From positions 1,607,501 to 1,671,500 of the forward strand of contig NZ_CP011774.1 in assembly GCF_001412535.1 (NCBI RefSeq): a stretch of DNA of 64,000 bases, written 5' to 3'. Made by a program: the position numbers and the translations under genes. The notes under the pieces are model-generated. The model was given only the letters and a program-made list of their open reading frames with translations, was not told the origin of the DNA and made no database searches. Every line of letters starts with the position of its first letter. The first letter of the stretch is position 1. The stretch is from Limnohabitans sp. 63ED37-2. GTDB lineage: Bacteria > Pseudomonadota > Gammaproteobacteria > Burkholderiales > Burkholderiaceae_C. Below are positions 26,946 through 36,372 of this stretch, piece after piece.

Positions 26946-28301
26946 ATGAAAGCTGACCTGATCGCCACCCGGCAAGCCATCCGAGCTGGGTCCACGACAG
27001 CCCAAGCCGCCGCCCAAGCTAGTTTGGCTGTGGCGCAGAGCCAGGCATGCCAGCACGTCTTTATGCAACTCACACCCGAGGCATTGCAGCGCACAGCTGG
27101 CCAACCCCAAATAGGCCAAACCCCACTCGCGGGCCTCGCCGTGTCGATCAAAGACCTGTTTGACGTCCAAGGTCAGATCACCCAAGCGGGCTCGGTGGTT
27201 CTGCAAAATCAGCCCCCTGCTCGGGCGGACTGCCTGGCGGTGGCGCGTTTGCGGGCCACAGGCGCAGGCCTGATCGGGCGCACCAACATGGTCGAATTTG
27301 CATTCTCTGGCGTAGGCACCAACCCCCATTACGGCACACCCGCCGCTTGGGACGGGCTCTACGACCAAGTGGTTGGCGCCCCCGGCCATGCCTATGCGCC
27401 CGGCGGATCCAGCTCGGGAGCGGCCGTGTCGGTGGCCACCGGTGCCGCCTTCATCGGTCTGGGCTCGGACACGGGCGGCTCCATCCGGGTGCCCGCCGCC
27501 CTGAACGGCATCGTGGGCTTCAAAAACACCGCCCGCTTGGTGCCCACACAAGGCGCCCTGCCCCTGTCCACCACGCTCGACACCGTGTGTGCCATGACTC
27601 GCACCGTTCGGGACGCGGTTTTGGCCCATGAAGTGCTGTCCGCCAGGCGCGTCCCCCAAGGTCACCGGCCACTTTCCGACTACCGCCTGGCCGTGGTCAA
27701 AAGCCTGATGCAGGACAACATGGATGCCACGGTGACGCGGGCTTTTGAGAGCAGCCTCAACACCTTGCGGGCCGCCGGGGCGCACATCGACGAGATCGCC
27801 CTGAGCGAACTGAACGAGCTGGCCCCCATGATGGCCACAGGTGGCTTCAGCCCAGCCGAGGGCTTCGCCTGGCACCGTGAGTTGCTGGCCCGAGACAGTG
27901 CACGCTACGACCCCCGCGTCCTGCAGCGACTGATGCGCGGGTCCGGCATGAAAGCCCATGAATACATGGATTTGGTGCAAGCCCGTCAGCAATGGATTCA
28001 CCGCGTCGAAAAAGCGCTGACGGGTTACGACGCTGTGCTCTCGCCCACCACACCCATCACCGGCCCAAACATCAGCACCGTGGCCCCAGGCGAGGAGCGT
28101 GATCAAGAGTTTTTCAGGGTCAACGGCTTGCTTCTGCGCAACACCAGCGCCGTGAACACACTCGACGGCTGCGGCATCTCCCTGCCCTGCCACGCACCCG
28201 GCGAGCTGCCTGTGGGCTTGATGGCCTGGCACGCGGCCATGCACGATGACACCATTTTGCAGCTGGCCTTGCTGCTCGAACCCTTGCTGCAACAGCACTG
28301 A
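26946..28301 (+). CDS. Amidase signature family hydrolase
   Basis: Ser-cisSer-Lys amidase, 451 aa from the ATG at 26946; a GTG four codons earlier (26934) is possible, and neither has a clear ribosome-binding site. The catalytic Lys is residue 69 (VSIKDLFDV), the cis-Ser 155 (APGGSSSGAA) and the nucleophile Ser 179 (GSDTGGSI). The 24-residue spacing between the two serines is as in well-studied members. Substrate is unknown. It lacks a signal peptide and is not linked to GatB or GatC genes, so it is more likely a stand-alone amidase than GatA. It precedes nnr by four bases. Confidence 0.9.
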   Translation: MKADLIATRQAIRAGSTTAQAAAQASLAVAQSQACQHVFMQLTPEALQRTAGQPQIGQTPLAGLAVSIKDLFDVQGQITQAGSVVLQNQPPARADCLAVARLRATGAGLIGRTNMVEFAFSGVGTNPHYGTPAAWDGLYDQVVGAPGHAYAPGGSSSGAAVSVATGAAFIGLGSDTGGSIRVPAALNGIVGFKNTARLVPTQGALPLSTTLDTVCAMTRTVRDAVLAHEVLSARRVPQGHRPLSDYRLAVVKSLMQDNMDATVTRAFESSLNTLRAAGAHIDEIALSELNELAPMMATGGFSPAEGFAWHRELLARDSARYDPRVLQRLMRGSGMKAHEYMDLVQARQQWIHRVEKALTGYDAVLSPTTPITGPNISTVAPGEERDQEFFRVNGLLLRNTSAVNTLDGCGISLPCHAPGELPVGLMAWHAAMHDDTILQLALLLEPLLQQH

Positions 28302-28305
28302 AGCC

Positions 28306-29817
28306 ATGCACACCCTGAGCCGCTCACACGCCTGGCCTGCTCTCGGGCCAAGCCAAGTGCGGCAGCTCGAACCTGCGCTGCAGACCCTCAGCGCAACGCC
28401 TTTGATGCAAAGCGCGGGTCTGGCCTGCGCCCGACTGGCGCTCGCCGTGGCGCCGCATGCCCGGCGCGTTTGGGTGGCTGCTGGTCCGGGCAACAACGGC
28501 GGCGACGGCCTAGAGGCCGCTTTGCTCCTGCACCAATGGGGCAAAGAAGTGGTGGTCAGCCTCGTGAACTCAACCGGACCCGGCCCGGCCGATGCCCGAG
28601 CGGCCTTGCAACGGGCACAAGAAGCGGGCGTGCGCATCCAACCGGACGTGCCCACCGAGTGGCTTGCGCAGCTGGACGCGCAGGACCTGTGCATTGACGC
28701 CCTGCTGGGCATCGGTGCCACGCGGCCCTTGAGCGCCGATTTGCGGGCCTGCGTGCAGGCCATGCAAAACGGCCAGGCGCCTGTGTTGGCCATCGACGTA
28801 CCCACCGGGCTGAATCCGCAATCGGGCCAGTGGCTGGGCGGCGACAGCGGGGACGCCATGGCCGTGCATGCCGACCACACACTCAGCCTCATCGCGGTGC
28901 AAGCGGGTCTGCTCATGGGGCATGGGCGCGACGCCAGTGGCCAAATCTGGCTCGAAGACTTGGGCTATCGCCCCAGCCAGCACACCGTCCCAGCACTGGC
29001 CTGGCTCAATGCACCCTACACATCGGCACCTAAACCCCACGCCATTCACAAAGGCAGCCACGGCGATGTGGCGGTGATCGGTGGCGAAGGCATGGCCACA
29101 AACGGCATGGGCATGAGCGGCGCGGCCATTTTGGCGGCCACAGCCGCCTTGAATGCGGGTGCGGGCCGGGTCATTTTGAGTCTGCTGTCCGGCCAGGCCA
29201 ACGACTACGCCCCGCCCGATGTGATGCAACGCGAATTCAAGCGGCTGGCGCTTGAACAACTGCATGTGGTCTGCGGTTGTGGTGGCGGCACCGCTGTGAA
29301 TGCACTCTTGCCCGAAGTGCTGCAGCGCAGCAGCGGCCTGGTGCTGGACGCCGATGGCCTCAATGCCGTGGCGCAAGACAGCTCAATGCAAAACGCGCTG
29401 CGCCAGCGGGCTGCGCACTCGGCAACACAAGCCACCGTCATCACGCCCCACCCACTTGAAGCGGCCAGACTGCTGGGCTGCAATACGGCCCAGGTGCAAA
29501 ACGACCGCCTCAAAGCGGCTCAAGAACTGGCCGAGCGCTTCCAATGTTGCGTGGTCCTCAAGGGCTCAGGCACCGTGATCGCCGCGCCCGATCAGACGCC
29601 GCGCATCAACATCACAGGCAACGGCCGACTGGCCATTGGTGGCACGGGTGATGTGCTGGCTGGGCTGGTGGGCGCACGCATGGCACAAGGCCCAAACACC
29701 CCAGAAGCCGCCTTCGATGCAGCCTGCCAAGCCGTGGCCCAACACGGCCAAGTGGCCGATGGCTGGCCGCCTGGCCAGGCCCTTACCGCCAGCCGACTGG
29801 CGAAGCGGCTGGCCTGA
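28306..29817 (+). CDS. nnr: Bifunctional NAD(P)HX epimerase / ADP-dependent NAD(P)HX dehydratase
   Basis: Repairs damaged hydrated NADH and NADPH: the N-terminal domain epimerises the R and S forms and the C-terminal domain dehydrates S-NAD(P)HX using ADP. The protein is 503 aa from the ATG at 28306. The epimerase motif AGPGNNGGDGLE covers residues 59-70, and the ribokinase-like dehydratase motif GGTGDVLAG covers 445-453. It is probably cotranscribed with the amidase gene just upstream and meets rnr tail to tail. Confidence 0.94.
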   Translation: MHTLSRSHAWPALGPSQVRQLEPALQTLSATPLMQSAGLACARLALAVAPHARRVWVAAGPGNNGGDGLEAALLLHQWGKEVVVSLVNSTGPGPADARAALQRAQEAGVRIQPDVPTEWLAQLDAQDLCIDALLGIGATRPLSADLRACVQAMQNGQAPVLAIDVPTGLNPQSGQWLGGDSGDAMAVHADHTLSLIAVQAGLLMGHGRDASGQIWLEDLGYRPSQHTVPALAWLNAPYTSAPKPHAIHKGSHGDVAVIGGEGMATNGMGMSGAAILAATAALNAGAGRVILSLLSGQANDYAPPDVMQREFKRLALEQLHVVCGCGGGTAVNALLPEVLQRSSGLVLDADGLNAVAQDSSMQNALRQRAAHSATQATVITPHPLEAARLLGCNTAQVQNDRLKAAQELAERFQCCVVLKGSGTVIAAPDQTPRINITGNGRLAIGGTGDVLAGLVGARMAQGPNTPEAAFDAACQAVAQHGQVADGWPPGQALTASRLAKRLA

Positions 29818-29839
29818 CAAGCGACCAACCTGAACCGCC

Positions 29840-32116
29840 TCAGCGCCGAGGCTTCGTGGTCCTGGCACCTTTTTTCTTGGCGGCCGCTTTTTTCACCGAG
29901 GCCTTGAGCGCCTGGATGGGCGAGCGGTTGCGCTCGGCATCGGCCAAGCGACGGTCCTGGGCACCCCGCTTTTTGTTGCGCACGCCTTCAGTCGGTGCCG
30001 ACAAGCCTTTGTCGCGCATGGCCCTCGGCACCAAATCGTCACCCGCCGTCACCAGCCGGAAATCGATCTTGCGCCCATCCAGGTCCACCCGACTGACCTG
30101 CACCTGCACCCGGCTGCCAATGGCATAACGGATGCCCGTGCGCTCGCCGCGCAACTCCTGGCGCAACTCGTCAAAGCGGAAATACTCGCCGCCCAGCTCG
30201 GTGATGTGCACCAGCCCCTCGACATACAAAGTGTCCAGGGTCACAAAGATGCCGAAGCTGGTGGCCGCAGAGACCACGCCGCTGTATTCCTCACCCAAAT
30301 GCTCGCGCATGTACTTGCACTTGAGCCAGGCTTCCACATCCCGGCTGGCTTCGTCGGCGCGGCGCTCGTTGGCGCTGCAGTGCAGGCCCGCAGCCTCCCA
30401 GGCGCGTTGGTCGGCAGCCGACATGCGCACACGTGGTGCAGACGACTCGGGTGCGTCACCCTTGGCCGCACGGCTTTTCTCCAGCCGTTTGCTGAGCTTG
30501 GCATGCGCTTCACCCGGCACAGGCAAGCTGGGCAGTGTGTATTTGCGCTCCAGCAAGATGGCTTTGATCACCCGGTGGACCAGCAAGTCGGGATAACGCC
30601 GAATGGGGCTGGTGAAGTGGGTATAGGCCTCGTAGGCCAGACCAAAGTGGCCGCTGTTCACTGGCGTGTAAATGGCCTGCTGCATCGAGCGCAGCAACAT
30701 GGTGTGGATCTGCTGTGCGTCCGGGCGGTCCTTGGTGGCGAGCGCAATTTTCTGGAACTCGCTGGTGTGCGGCTCGTCGCTGATGCTCATGCCCAAACCC
30801 AAGGCCTTGAGGTAATTGCGCAGGATGTCTTTTTTCTCGGCCGTTGGGCCTTCGTGCACTCGGAACAAACCCGGATGCTTGCCCTGCTGGATGAAGTCGG
30901 CGCTGCAGACGTTGGCCGCCAGCATGGCTTCTTCAATCAATCGGTGGGCTTCATTGCGCACACGCGGCACGATCTTCTCAATGCGGCCGCTTTCGTCACA
31001 CACGATTTGTGTTTCGGTGGTTTCAAAGTCCACCGCACCACGCACTGCACGCGAGGCCAGCAAGGCACGGTACACGTCCTGCAGGTTCATCAGGTCGGTC
31101 ACACGCTCTTTGCGTTTGGCCGCTTCCGGTCCACGGGTGTTGGCCAAAATGGCCGCGACTTCGGTGTAGGTGAAGCGTGCATGGCTGTGCATCACCGCCG
31201 GGTAAAACTGGTAGGCGTGCACGTCGCCCTTGGCGTTGACCAGCATGTCGCAGACCATGCACAAACGGTCCACGTCAGGGTTGAGCGAGCACAGGCCGTT
31301 GGACAATTTTTCCGGCAGCATCGGGATCACGCGGCGCGGGAAATACACGCTGGTGGCCCGGTCGTAGGCATCGATGTCAATGGCGCTGCCGGTTTGCACA
31401 TAGTGGCTCACGTCAGCAATCGCCACCAGCAAGCGCCAGCCCTTGCCCCGGCCCACTTTGGCCGGTTCGCAATACACCGCATCGTCAAAGTCGCGGGCGT
31501 CTTCGCCATCAATCGTGACCAAGGGCACATCGCGCAGGTCCACCCGGTCTTTACGATCCTTGGCCAGCACCTTGTCCGGCAAACCTTTGGCCTGCTCCAA
31601 ACAACCCGCAGAGAACTCGTGCGGCACGCTGTACTTGCGCACGGCAATCTCGATCTCCATGCCCGGATCGTCGATCTCGCCCAGCACCTCTTTCACGCGA
31701 CCGACGGGTTGTCCGAACAAGGCGGGCGGTTCGGTCAACTCGACCACCACCACCTGGCCTGGTTTGGCCGTGCCCGTGGCGCCTTTGGGGATCATCACGT
31801 CTTGGCCGTAGCGCTTGTCTTCGGGGGCCACCAGCCACAAGCCACCTTCGTGCAGCAAGCGCCCAATGATGGGATGCTCGGGGCGCTCAACGATCTCGAC
31901 AATGCGGCCTTCGGGACGGCCCTTGCGGTCCTGGCGCACGATTCGGACCTTCACACGGTCCTTGTGCAAGACGGCACGCATCTCGTTGGGCGACAGGTAA
32001 ATGTCCGACTCGCTGTTGTCACGGATCAAGAACCCATGACCGTCCCGATGTCCTTGGACACTGCCTTCAATTTCTTCCAGCAAGCCGCTGGGTGGCGCTA
32101 CTTTTTTGATATACAA
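29840..32116 (-). CDS. rnr: Ribonuclease R (RNB-family 3'-5' exoribonuclease)
   Basis: Processive exoribonuclease able to digest structured RNA; acts in rRNA and mRNA quality control. Cold-shock domains come first (GSVQGHRDGHGFLIRDN near residue 18), followed by the RNB catalytic domain with IDGEDARDFDDAVYCE carrying the metal-binding Asp residues, an S1 domain, and a Lys/Arg-rich tail. The open frame is 758 aa and starts only at a TTG at 32116, with AAAGGA almost touching it. A second TTG eleven codons later is the other option. The N-terminal helix-turn-helix present in E. coli RNase R is missing. The first bases lie only 18 bp from a divergent tRNA gene. Confidence 0.92.
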   Translation of the reverse strand: MYIKKVAPPSGLLEEIEGSVQGHRDGHGFLIRDNSESDIYLSPNEMRAVLHKDRVKVRIVRQDRKGRPEGRIVEIVERPEHPIIGRLLHEGGLWLVAPEDKRYGQDVMIPKGATGTAKPGQVVVVELTEPPALFGQPVGRVKEVLGEIDDPGMEIEIAVRKYSVPHEFSAGCLEQAKGLPDKVLAKDRKDRVDLRDVPLVTIDGEDARDFDDAVYCEPAKVGRGKGWRLLVAIADVSHYVQTGSAIDIDAYDRATSVYFPRRVIPMLPEKLSNGLCSLNPDVDRLCMVCDMLVNAKGDVHAYQFYPAVMHSHARFTYTEVAAILANTRGPEAAKRKERVTDLMNLQDVYRALLASRAVRGAVDFETTETQIVCDESGRIEKIVPRVRNEAHRLIEEAMLAANVCSADFIQQGKHPGLFRVHEGPTAEKKDILRNYLKALGLGMSISDEPHTSEFQKIALATKDRPDAQQIHTMLLRSMQQAIYTPVNSGHFGLAYEAYTHFTSPIRRYPDLLVHRVIKAILLERKYTLPSLPVPGEAHAKLSKRLEKSRAAKGDAPESSAPRVRMSAADQRAWEAAGLHCSANERRADEASRDVEAWLKCKYMREHLGEEYSGVVSAATSFGIFVTLDTLYVEGLVHITELGGEYFRFDELRQELRGERTGIRYAIGSRVQVQVSRVDLDGRKIDFRLVTAGDDLVPRAMRDKGLSAPTEGVRNKKRGAQDRRLADAERNRSPIQALKASVKKAAAKKKGARTTKPRR

Positions 32117-32134
32117 TCCTTTTATTCCTGAGGC

Positions 32135-32219
<85 letters not shown>

Positions 32220-32252
32220 ATCTTATCGAATCAGATAAGTTAAACACAGCAC

Positions 32253-32283
32253 AAGCCGTTGATTTTTGGTCAACGGCTTTTTT
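32253..32283 (+). terminator. Terminator after tRNA-Leu
   Basis: Ten-base stem AAGCCGTTGA / TCAACGGCTT with a TTTTTGG loop and a T run, 34 bases after the tRNA. A second small hairpin CTTATC / GATAAG lies between it and the tRNA. Confidence 0.85.
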
Positions 32284-32375
32284 GTTGCCTAAACCACTGT
32301 GCGTGGCTTCAAAACCTAACAAAAAGCGGCGCAACCGGGCCAACCGGAGGCTGGCCAGCGGCGCACCGCGCAACA

Positions 32376-33776
32376 TCAAACCGGCACCCCCACCAGGTCG
32401 TGACCTTCGACACTGACGATGCGGGCTCGGGTGAATTCACCCACCTTGAGGGTTTTGCTCAATTTTTCCGGTGGCAACAAACGCACCACACCATCGATTT
32501 CGGGGGCATCGCCAAAACTGCGGCCAACGCCGCCACGGCGGCCCATGGCTGGGGCACTGTCCACCAGCACCTGCATGGTCGCGCCCAAGCGCTGGCGCAA
32601 ACGCGCAATTGAGACCTCTTCGGCCACTGCCATGAATCGGGTGCGGCGCTCTTCGCGCAGCGCCTCGGGCAGCATGCCGGGCAAGTCGTTGGCCGTTGCG
32701 CCCTTGACCGGGCTGTAGGCAAAACACCCTGCGCGGTCAATCTGCGCTTCGCGCAAAAAGCCCAGCAGGTGCTCAAACTCTTCTTCGGTCTCGCCCGGGA
32801 AACCGGCGATGAAGGTGCTGCGAATCACCAACTCGGGACACAACTCGCGCCAGCGCTGGATGCGCTCCAGGTTTTTTTCACCACTGGCTGGGCGCTTCAT
32901 GCGGCGCAGCACATCGGGGTGGCTGTGCTGAAATGGCACATCCAGATAAGGCAAGACCAAGCCCTGTGCCATCAAGGGGATGATGTCGTCCACGCTGGGG
33001 TAAGGGTAGACATAGTGCAAACGCACCCAAGCACCATGCTCGCGAGCCATCTCGCCCAGGGTCTGCACGAGCTCCAGCATGCGGGTCTTGACCGGCTTGC
33101 CGTCCCAAAAACCGGTGCGGTATTTCACATCCACACCGTAGGCCGAGGTGTCCTGGCTGATCACCAGCAGCTCTTTCACGCCGCCTTCAAACAAGGCTTT
33201 GGCCTCTTTCAGCACATCGCCAATCGGGCGAGAGACCAAGTCGCCACGCATGGACGGGATGATGCAAAACGTGCAGCGGTGGTTGCAGCCTTCGCTGATT
33301 TTCAAATACGCATAGTGGCGCGGCGTGAGCTTGAGGCCCGCTTCGCCAAAACCACCGGGCACCAAATCCAGAAAGGGGTCGTGCGGCTTGGGCAGGTGCG
33401 TGTGCACCGCGTCCATGACCTCTTGTGTGGCGTGGGGTCCGGTCACGGCCAGCACGCTGGGGTGCATTTCCCGCACCATATTGCCGCCGCCCTCGCCTGT
33501 CTTGGCACCCAGGCAACCGGTCACGATCACTTTGCCGTTCTCGTTCAAGGCCTCGGCAATTGTGTCCAGACTCTCCTGGATGGCTTCATCAATGAATCCA
33601 CAGGTGTTGACGATCACCAGGTCGGCGCCCTCAAAGGTCTTGGAGGTCTGATAGCCCTCGGCGCTCAGCTGGGTCAGGATCAGCTCGGAATCGGTCAACG
33701 CTTTGGGGCAACCCAAGCTGACAAAACCCACTTTGGGAGCGGGCTGGCTGGTGGGCAAGGAGGCGGTAGCGGTCAT
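32376..33776 (-). CDS. rimO: Ribosomal protein S12 methylthiotransferase RimO
   Basis: Radical-SAM enzyme that methylthiolates the conserved Asp of ribosomal protein S12. The protein is 466 aa from the ATG at 33776, chosen because GGAGGG lies nine bases upstream; the ATG at 33785 would touch that site. The N-terminal auxiliary cluster Cys residues are 23, 59 and 88. The radical-SAM triad is Cys164, Cys168 and Cys171 (EGCNHRCTFCIIPSMRG). A C-terminal TRAM domain completes the protein. The CPKALTDSE motif separates RimO from the tRNA enzyme MiaB. Confidence 0.95.
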   Translation of the reverse strand: MTATASLPTSQPAPKVGFVSLGCPKALTDSELILTQLSAEGYQTSKTFEGADLVIVNTCGFIDEAIQESLDTIAEALNENGKVIVTGCLGAKTGEGGGNMVREMHPSVLAVTGPHATQEVMDAVHTHLPKPHDPFLDLVPGGFGEAGLKLTPRHYAYLKISEGCNHRCTFCIIPSMRGDLVSRPIGDVLKEAKALFEGGVKELLVISQDTSAYGVDVKYRTGFWDGKPVKTRMLELVQTLGEMAREHGAWVRLHYVYPYPSVDDIIPLMAQGLVLPYLDVPFQHSHPDVLRRMKRPASGEKNLERIQRWRELCPELVIRSTFIAGFPGETEEEFEHLLGFLREAQIDRAGCFAYSPVKGATANDLPGMLPEALREERRTRFMAVAEEVSIARLRQRLGATMQVLVDSAPAMGRRGGVGRSFGDAPEIDGVVRLLPPEKLSKTLKVGEFTRARIVSVEGHDLVGVPV

Positions 33777-33842
33777 TTCACTCATCCCTCCATTGTCCCT
33801 GCAAAAACGACTGGCTTGTGACAAAAGGGCATCCAGCGCCCA

Positions 33843-34448
33843 TCAAGTCCTCAAACCCATGACACCCAAGAGTTGTTCGGTGTTCTTTTGGATCTGCTTT
33901 TGCATCTGCTCCTGCATCTGCGTCATCACGTTTTGCGAGGGGTTGGCCAGGCCCGAAAACATGTTGTGCATCATGGGCGTTTGCCACTGCATGAACTGGG
34001 CCCACACTTCCGGGCTGAGCGCCGGACTGGATTCGCTGAGCTTGCTTTGCCAATCCATGAAGGACTGCACATGGCTCTCCAAATAAGAACCCATGTGCCC
34101 CTGCATGGCATGGCCATAAAAACGGATGATGTTGGACAGCACCGCCTCGCTGAACATGGGCACACCGGCCGATTCCTCTTCCAAAATGATCTGCAGCAGG
34201 ATGGACCGTGTCAGGTCTTCGCCGGTTTTGGCGTCCACCACCACCATGGGCGATGCGGCCATGACCAGTTTTTTGATCTCGGCGAGCGTCACATAGGTGG
34301 AGCTTTGTGTGTCGTACAAGCGCCGATTGGGGTATTTCTTGATGGTGCGCACAGACTGGTGCTCAGCAGCGCTGCCGCTCGCGGCTGGTTTGGTCGACTC
34401 GGCTTGGGGCTTGACCGGCACTGAAAACTCCTGATGGGGCACTGCCAT
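33843..34448 (-). CDS. phaR: Polyhydroxyalkanoate synthesis repressor PhaR
   Basis: Regulator that binds polyhydroxyalkanoate granules and represses phasin and its own gene when free. The protein is 201 aa from the ATG at 34448. The N-terminal DNA-binding domain has TIKKYPNRRLYDTQSSTYV, the family hallmark, followed by the PHB-accumulation domain (ILLQIILEEESAGVPMFSEA in part) and a Gln/Met-rich amphipathic tail (about residues 165-195). It is divergent from ribE with 159 bp between the starts. No PHA synthase gene lies nearby in this window. Confidence 0.94.
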   Translation of the reverse strand: MAVPHQEFSVPVKPQAESTKPAASGSAAEHQSVRTIKKYPNRRLYDTQSSTYVTLAEIKKLVMAASPMVVVDAKTGEDLTRSILLQIILEEESAGVPMFSEAVLSNIIRFYGHAMQGHMGSYLESHVQSFMDWQSKLSESSPALSPEVWAQFMQWQTPMMHNMFSGLANPSQNVMTQMQEQMQKQIQKNTEQLLGVMGLRT

Positions 34449-34607
34449 TGAAAAATCTGCTGCAATGCAGCATTCTAGGCACACACCCTTGCGATGGATG
34501 CCTTGGTTTACCCTGAGCCCGCCAAGACGACTGGGCTGACAAGCCCGTGTTCTTTTTTGTTGCCCATCGCCCCGATCCACCCTCTTTACCTGCGAAAATA
34601 CAAATCT

Positions 34608-35246
34608 ATGTTCACCGGAATCATCACCGGCGTGGGGCGAATCGTCGCCATCCACGACCTGGGTCGCTCTTTACACCACGGCAAGCGCCTCACCATCGAG
34701 GCCCCCGCCGGGTACCTTGACGATGTGGGTCTGGGCGACAGCATCGCCCTGAATGGCGCTTGCATGACCGTCACCACCTTCAACCCCGAGAGCCGCCAAT
34801 TCACCATCGACATCTCGGCCGAATCGCTGGACAAAACCAGTGGTTTGGACCAGCAAGGCACCGTCAACCTCGAAAAAGCACTGCGTGCCCACGACCGCCT
34901 GGGCGGCCACATCGTGTCCGGCCATGTGGATGGCGTGGGGCAAATCAGCCATTTCAAACAAATCGGTGAAAGCTGGGAATTGCGCGTCCTGGCCCCACAC
35001 GCGCTGGCCAAATACCTGGCCTACAAAGGCTCGATCACCGTCAATGGCGTGAGCCTCACCGTCAACCGCGTGACCGATCTGGCCGATGGCTGCGAGATCA
35101 GCATCAACCTGATTCCCCACACCGTGGACAACACCGCCCTGGGCAGCCTGAAAGCAGGCAGCCGGGTCAACCTCGAAATCGACACCGTGGCCCGTTATGT
35201 TGAGCGCATGCTCAGCGCAGGCCTGATCCAGAAAGACTCTGCATGA
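34608..35246 (+). CDS. ribE: Riboflavin synthase, alpha subunit
   Basis: Dismutates two 6,7-dimethyl-8-ribityllumazine molecules into riboflavin. The protein is 212 aa from the ATG at 34608 (MFTGIITGVGRI), the invariant family N-terminus. Two tandem lumazine-binding barrels are visible: the first with ALNGACMTVT and the second with TVNGVSLTVNRV, each near the middle of its half. It is the first gene of a rightward run and overlaps ribBA by four bases (ATGA). Confidence 0.97.
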   Translation: MFTGIITGVGRIVAIHDLGRSLHHGKRLTIEAPAGYLDDVGLGDSIALNGACMTVTTFNPESRQFTIDISAESLDKTSGLDQQGTVNLEKALRAHDRLGGHIVSGHVDGVGQISHFKQIGESWELRVLAPHALAKYLAYKGSITVNGVSLTVNRVTDLADGCEISINLIPHTVDNTALGSLKAGSRVNLEIDTVARYVERMLSAGLIQKDSA

Positions 35247-36370
35247 ACGCCCCTGCGCAACTGACACCCGTGGCGATTTCGCCCGTCGAAGACATCGTCG
35301 CCGAGATGAAAGCCGGTCGCATCGTGATCCTGGTCGACGAAGAAGACCGCGAAAACGAAGGCGACTTGGTGTTGGCGTCTGACCATGTCACGCCCGAAGC
35401 CATCAATTTCATGGCCCGATTTGGCCGGGGCCTGATTTGCCTGACACTCACCCGTGAACGCTGCGAATTCTTGAAGCTGCCGCCCATGGCCGCCCGCAAC
35501 GGCACCGTCTACAGCACGGCGTTTACCGTGTCGATTGAAGCCGCCGAAGGCGTGACCACCGGCATTTCTGCCGCTGACCGCGCCCGCACGGTACAAGTGG
35601 CCGTCGCCAAAGCCAGCCAGCCCACCGATTTGGTGCAACCCGGCCACATCTTCCCGCTGCAAGCGGTCGACGGCGGCGTGCTCATGCGCGCGGGCCACAC
35701 CGAAGCCGGTTGCGACCTGGCCGCCATGGCCGGTTGCAGCCCTTCGTCGGTGATCTGCGAGATCATGAAAGACGACGGCACCATGGCCCGCCTGCCCGAC
35801 TTGCAACTGTTTGCAGCAGAGCACGGCCTGAAAATCGGCACCATTGCCGACCTGATCGAATACCGCAGCCGCAACGAATCGCTCGTCGAGCGCATTGGCA
35901 GCCGCAGCCTGCAAACCGCCCACGGCGAATTCACCGCCCACGCTTTTCGCGACCAGCCCAGCCAAACCGTGCACCTGGCCCTGGTCAAAGGCCAATGGTC
36001 GGCCGACTCAGAGGTTGCGGTGCGCGTGCACGAGCCGCTGTCGGTACTCGACGCGCTGGAAGTCAACCGCGCCATGCACTCCTGGAGCCTGGACGCGAGC
36101 CTGAGCTACATCAACGCCCAAGGCTGTGGCGTGGCCGTGCTGCTCAACTGCGGCGAATCGGCCGACCAGTTGCTGGCCCAGTTTGAAGGCCGCGCCCGCT
36201 CGGCCCAGGCGCCCGAGCGCGGCAAGATGGACCTGCGCACCTACGGCGTGGGCGCACAAATTTTGCGCGAATGCGGCGTGCACAAAATGCGCCTCATGGG
36301 CCAGCCGCGCCGCATGCCCAGCATGACCGGCTACGGCCTCGAAATCACCGCTTACATCCCCAAGGAATAA
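35243..36370 (+). CDS. ribBA: 3,4-dihydroxy-2-butanone 4-phosphate synthase with degenerate GTP cyclohydrolase II domain
   Basis: The N-terminal half (about residues 10-205) is a complete RibB domain, with the acidic loop VDEEDRENEGD (31-41) and GHTEAGCDLAAMAG, and should make dihydroxybutanone phosphate for riboflavin. The C-terminal half keeps the overall RibA fold (RVHEPLSVLDALEVNRA, then RTYGVGAQILRECGV and YGLEI) but lacks the three zinc-binding Cys found in SECLTGDVFGS and RCDCG of active enzymes. The RibA half is therefore predicted inactive, as in so-called RibBX proteins, and another ribA should exist elsewhere in the genome. It sits two bases before ribH. Confidence 0.92.
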   Translation: MNAPAQLTPVAISPVEDIVAEMKAGRIVILVDEEDRENEGDLVLASDHVTPEAINFMARFGRGLICLTLTRERCEFLKLPPMAARNGTVYSTAFTVSIEAAEGVTTGISAADRARTVQVAVAKASQPTDLVQPGHIFPLQAVDGGVLMRAGHTEAGCDLAAMAGCSPSSVICEIMKDDGTMARLPDLQLFAAEHGLKIGTIADLIEYRSRNESLVERIGSRSLQTAHGEFTAHAFRDQPSQTVHLALVKGQWSADSEVAVRVHEPLSVLDALEVNRAMHSWSLDASLSYINAQGCGVAVLLNCGESADQLLAQFEGRARSAQAPERGKMDLRTYGVGAQILRECGVHKMRLMGQPRRMPSMTGYGLEITAYIPKE

Positions 36371-36372
36371 AC

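Noticed and set aside
26844..28916. 690-codon minus-strand frame over the amidase and nnr genes
   Set aside because: Spans two well-supported plus-strand genes and their junction and has no motif.
30206..32131. 641-codon plus-strand frame over rnr
   Set aside because: Antisense shadow of the RNB-domain gene.
34449..34607. FMN riboswitch upstream of ribE
   Set aside because: The 159-bp region lacks the conserved RFN core and is too short once the divergent phaR promoter is allowed for.
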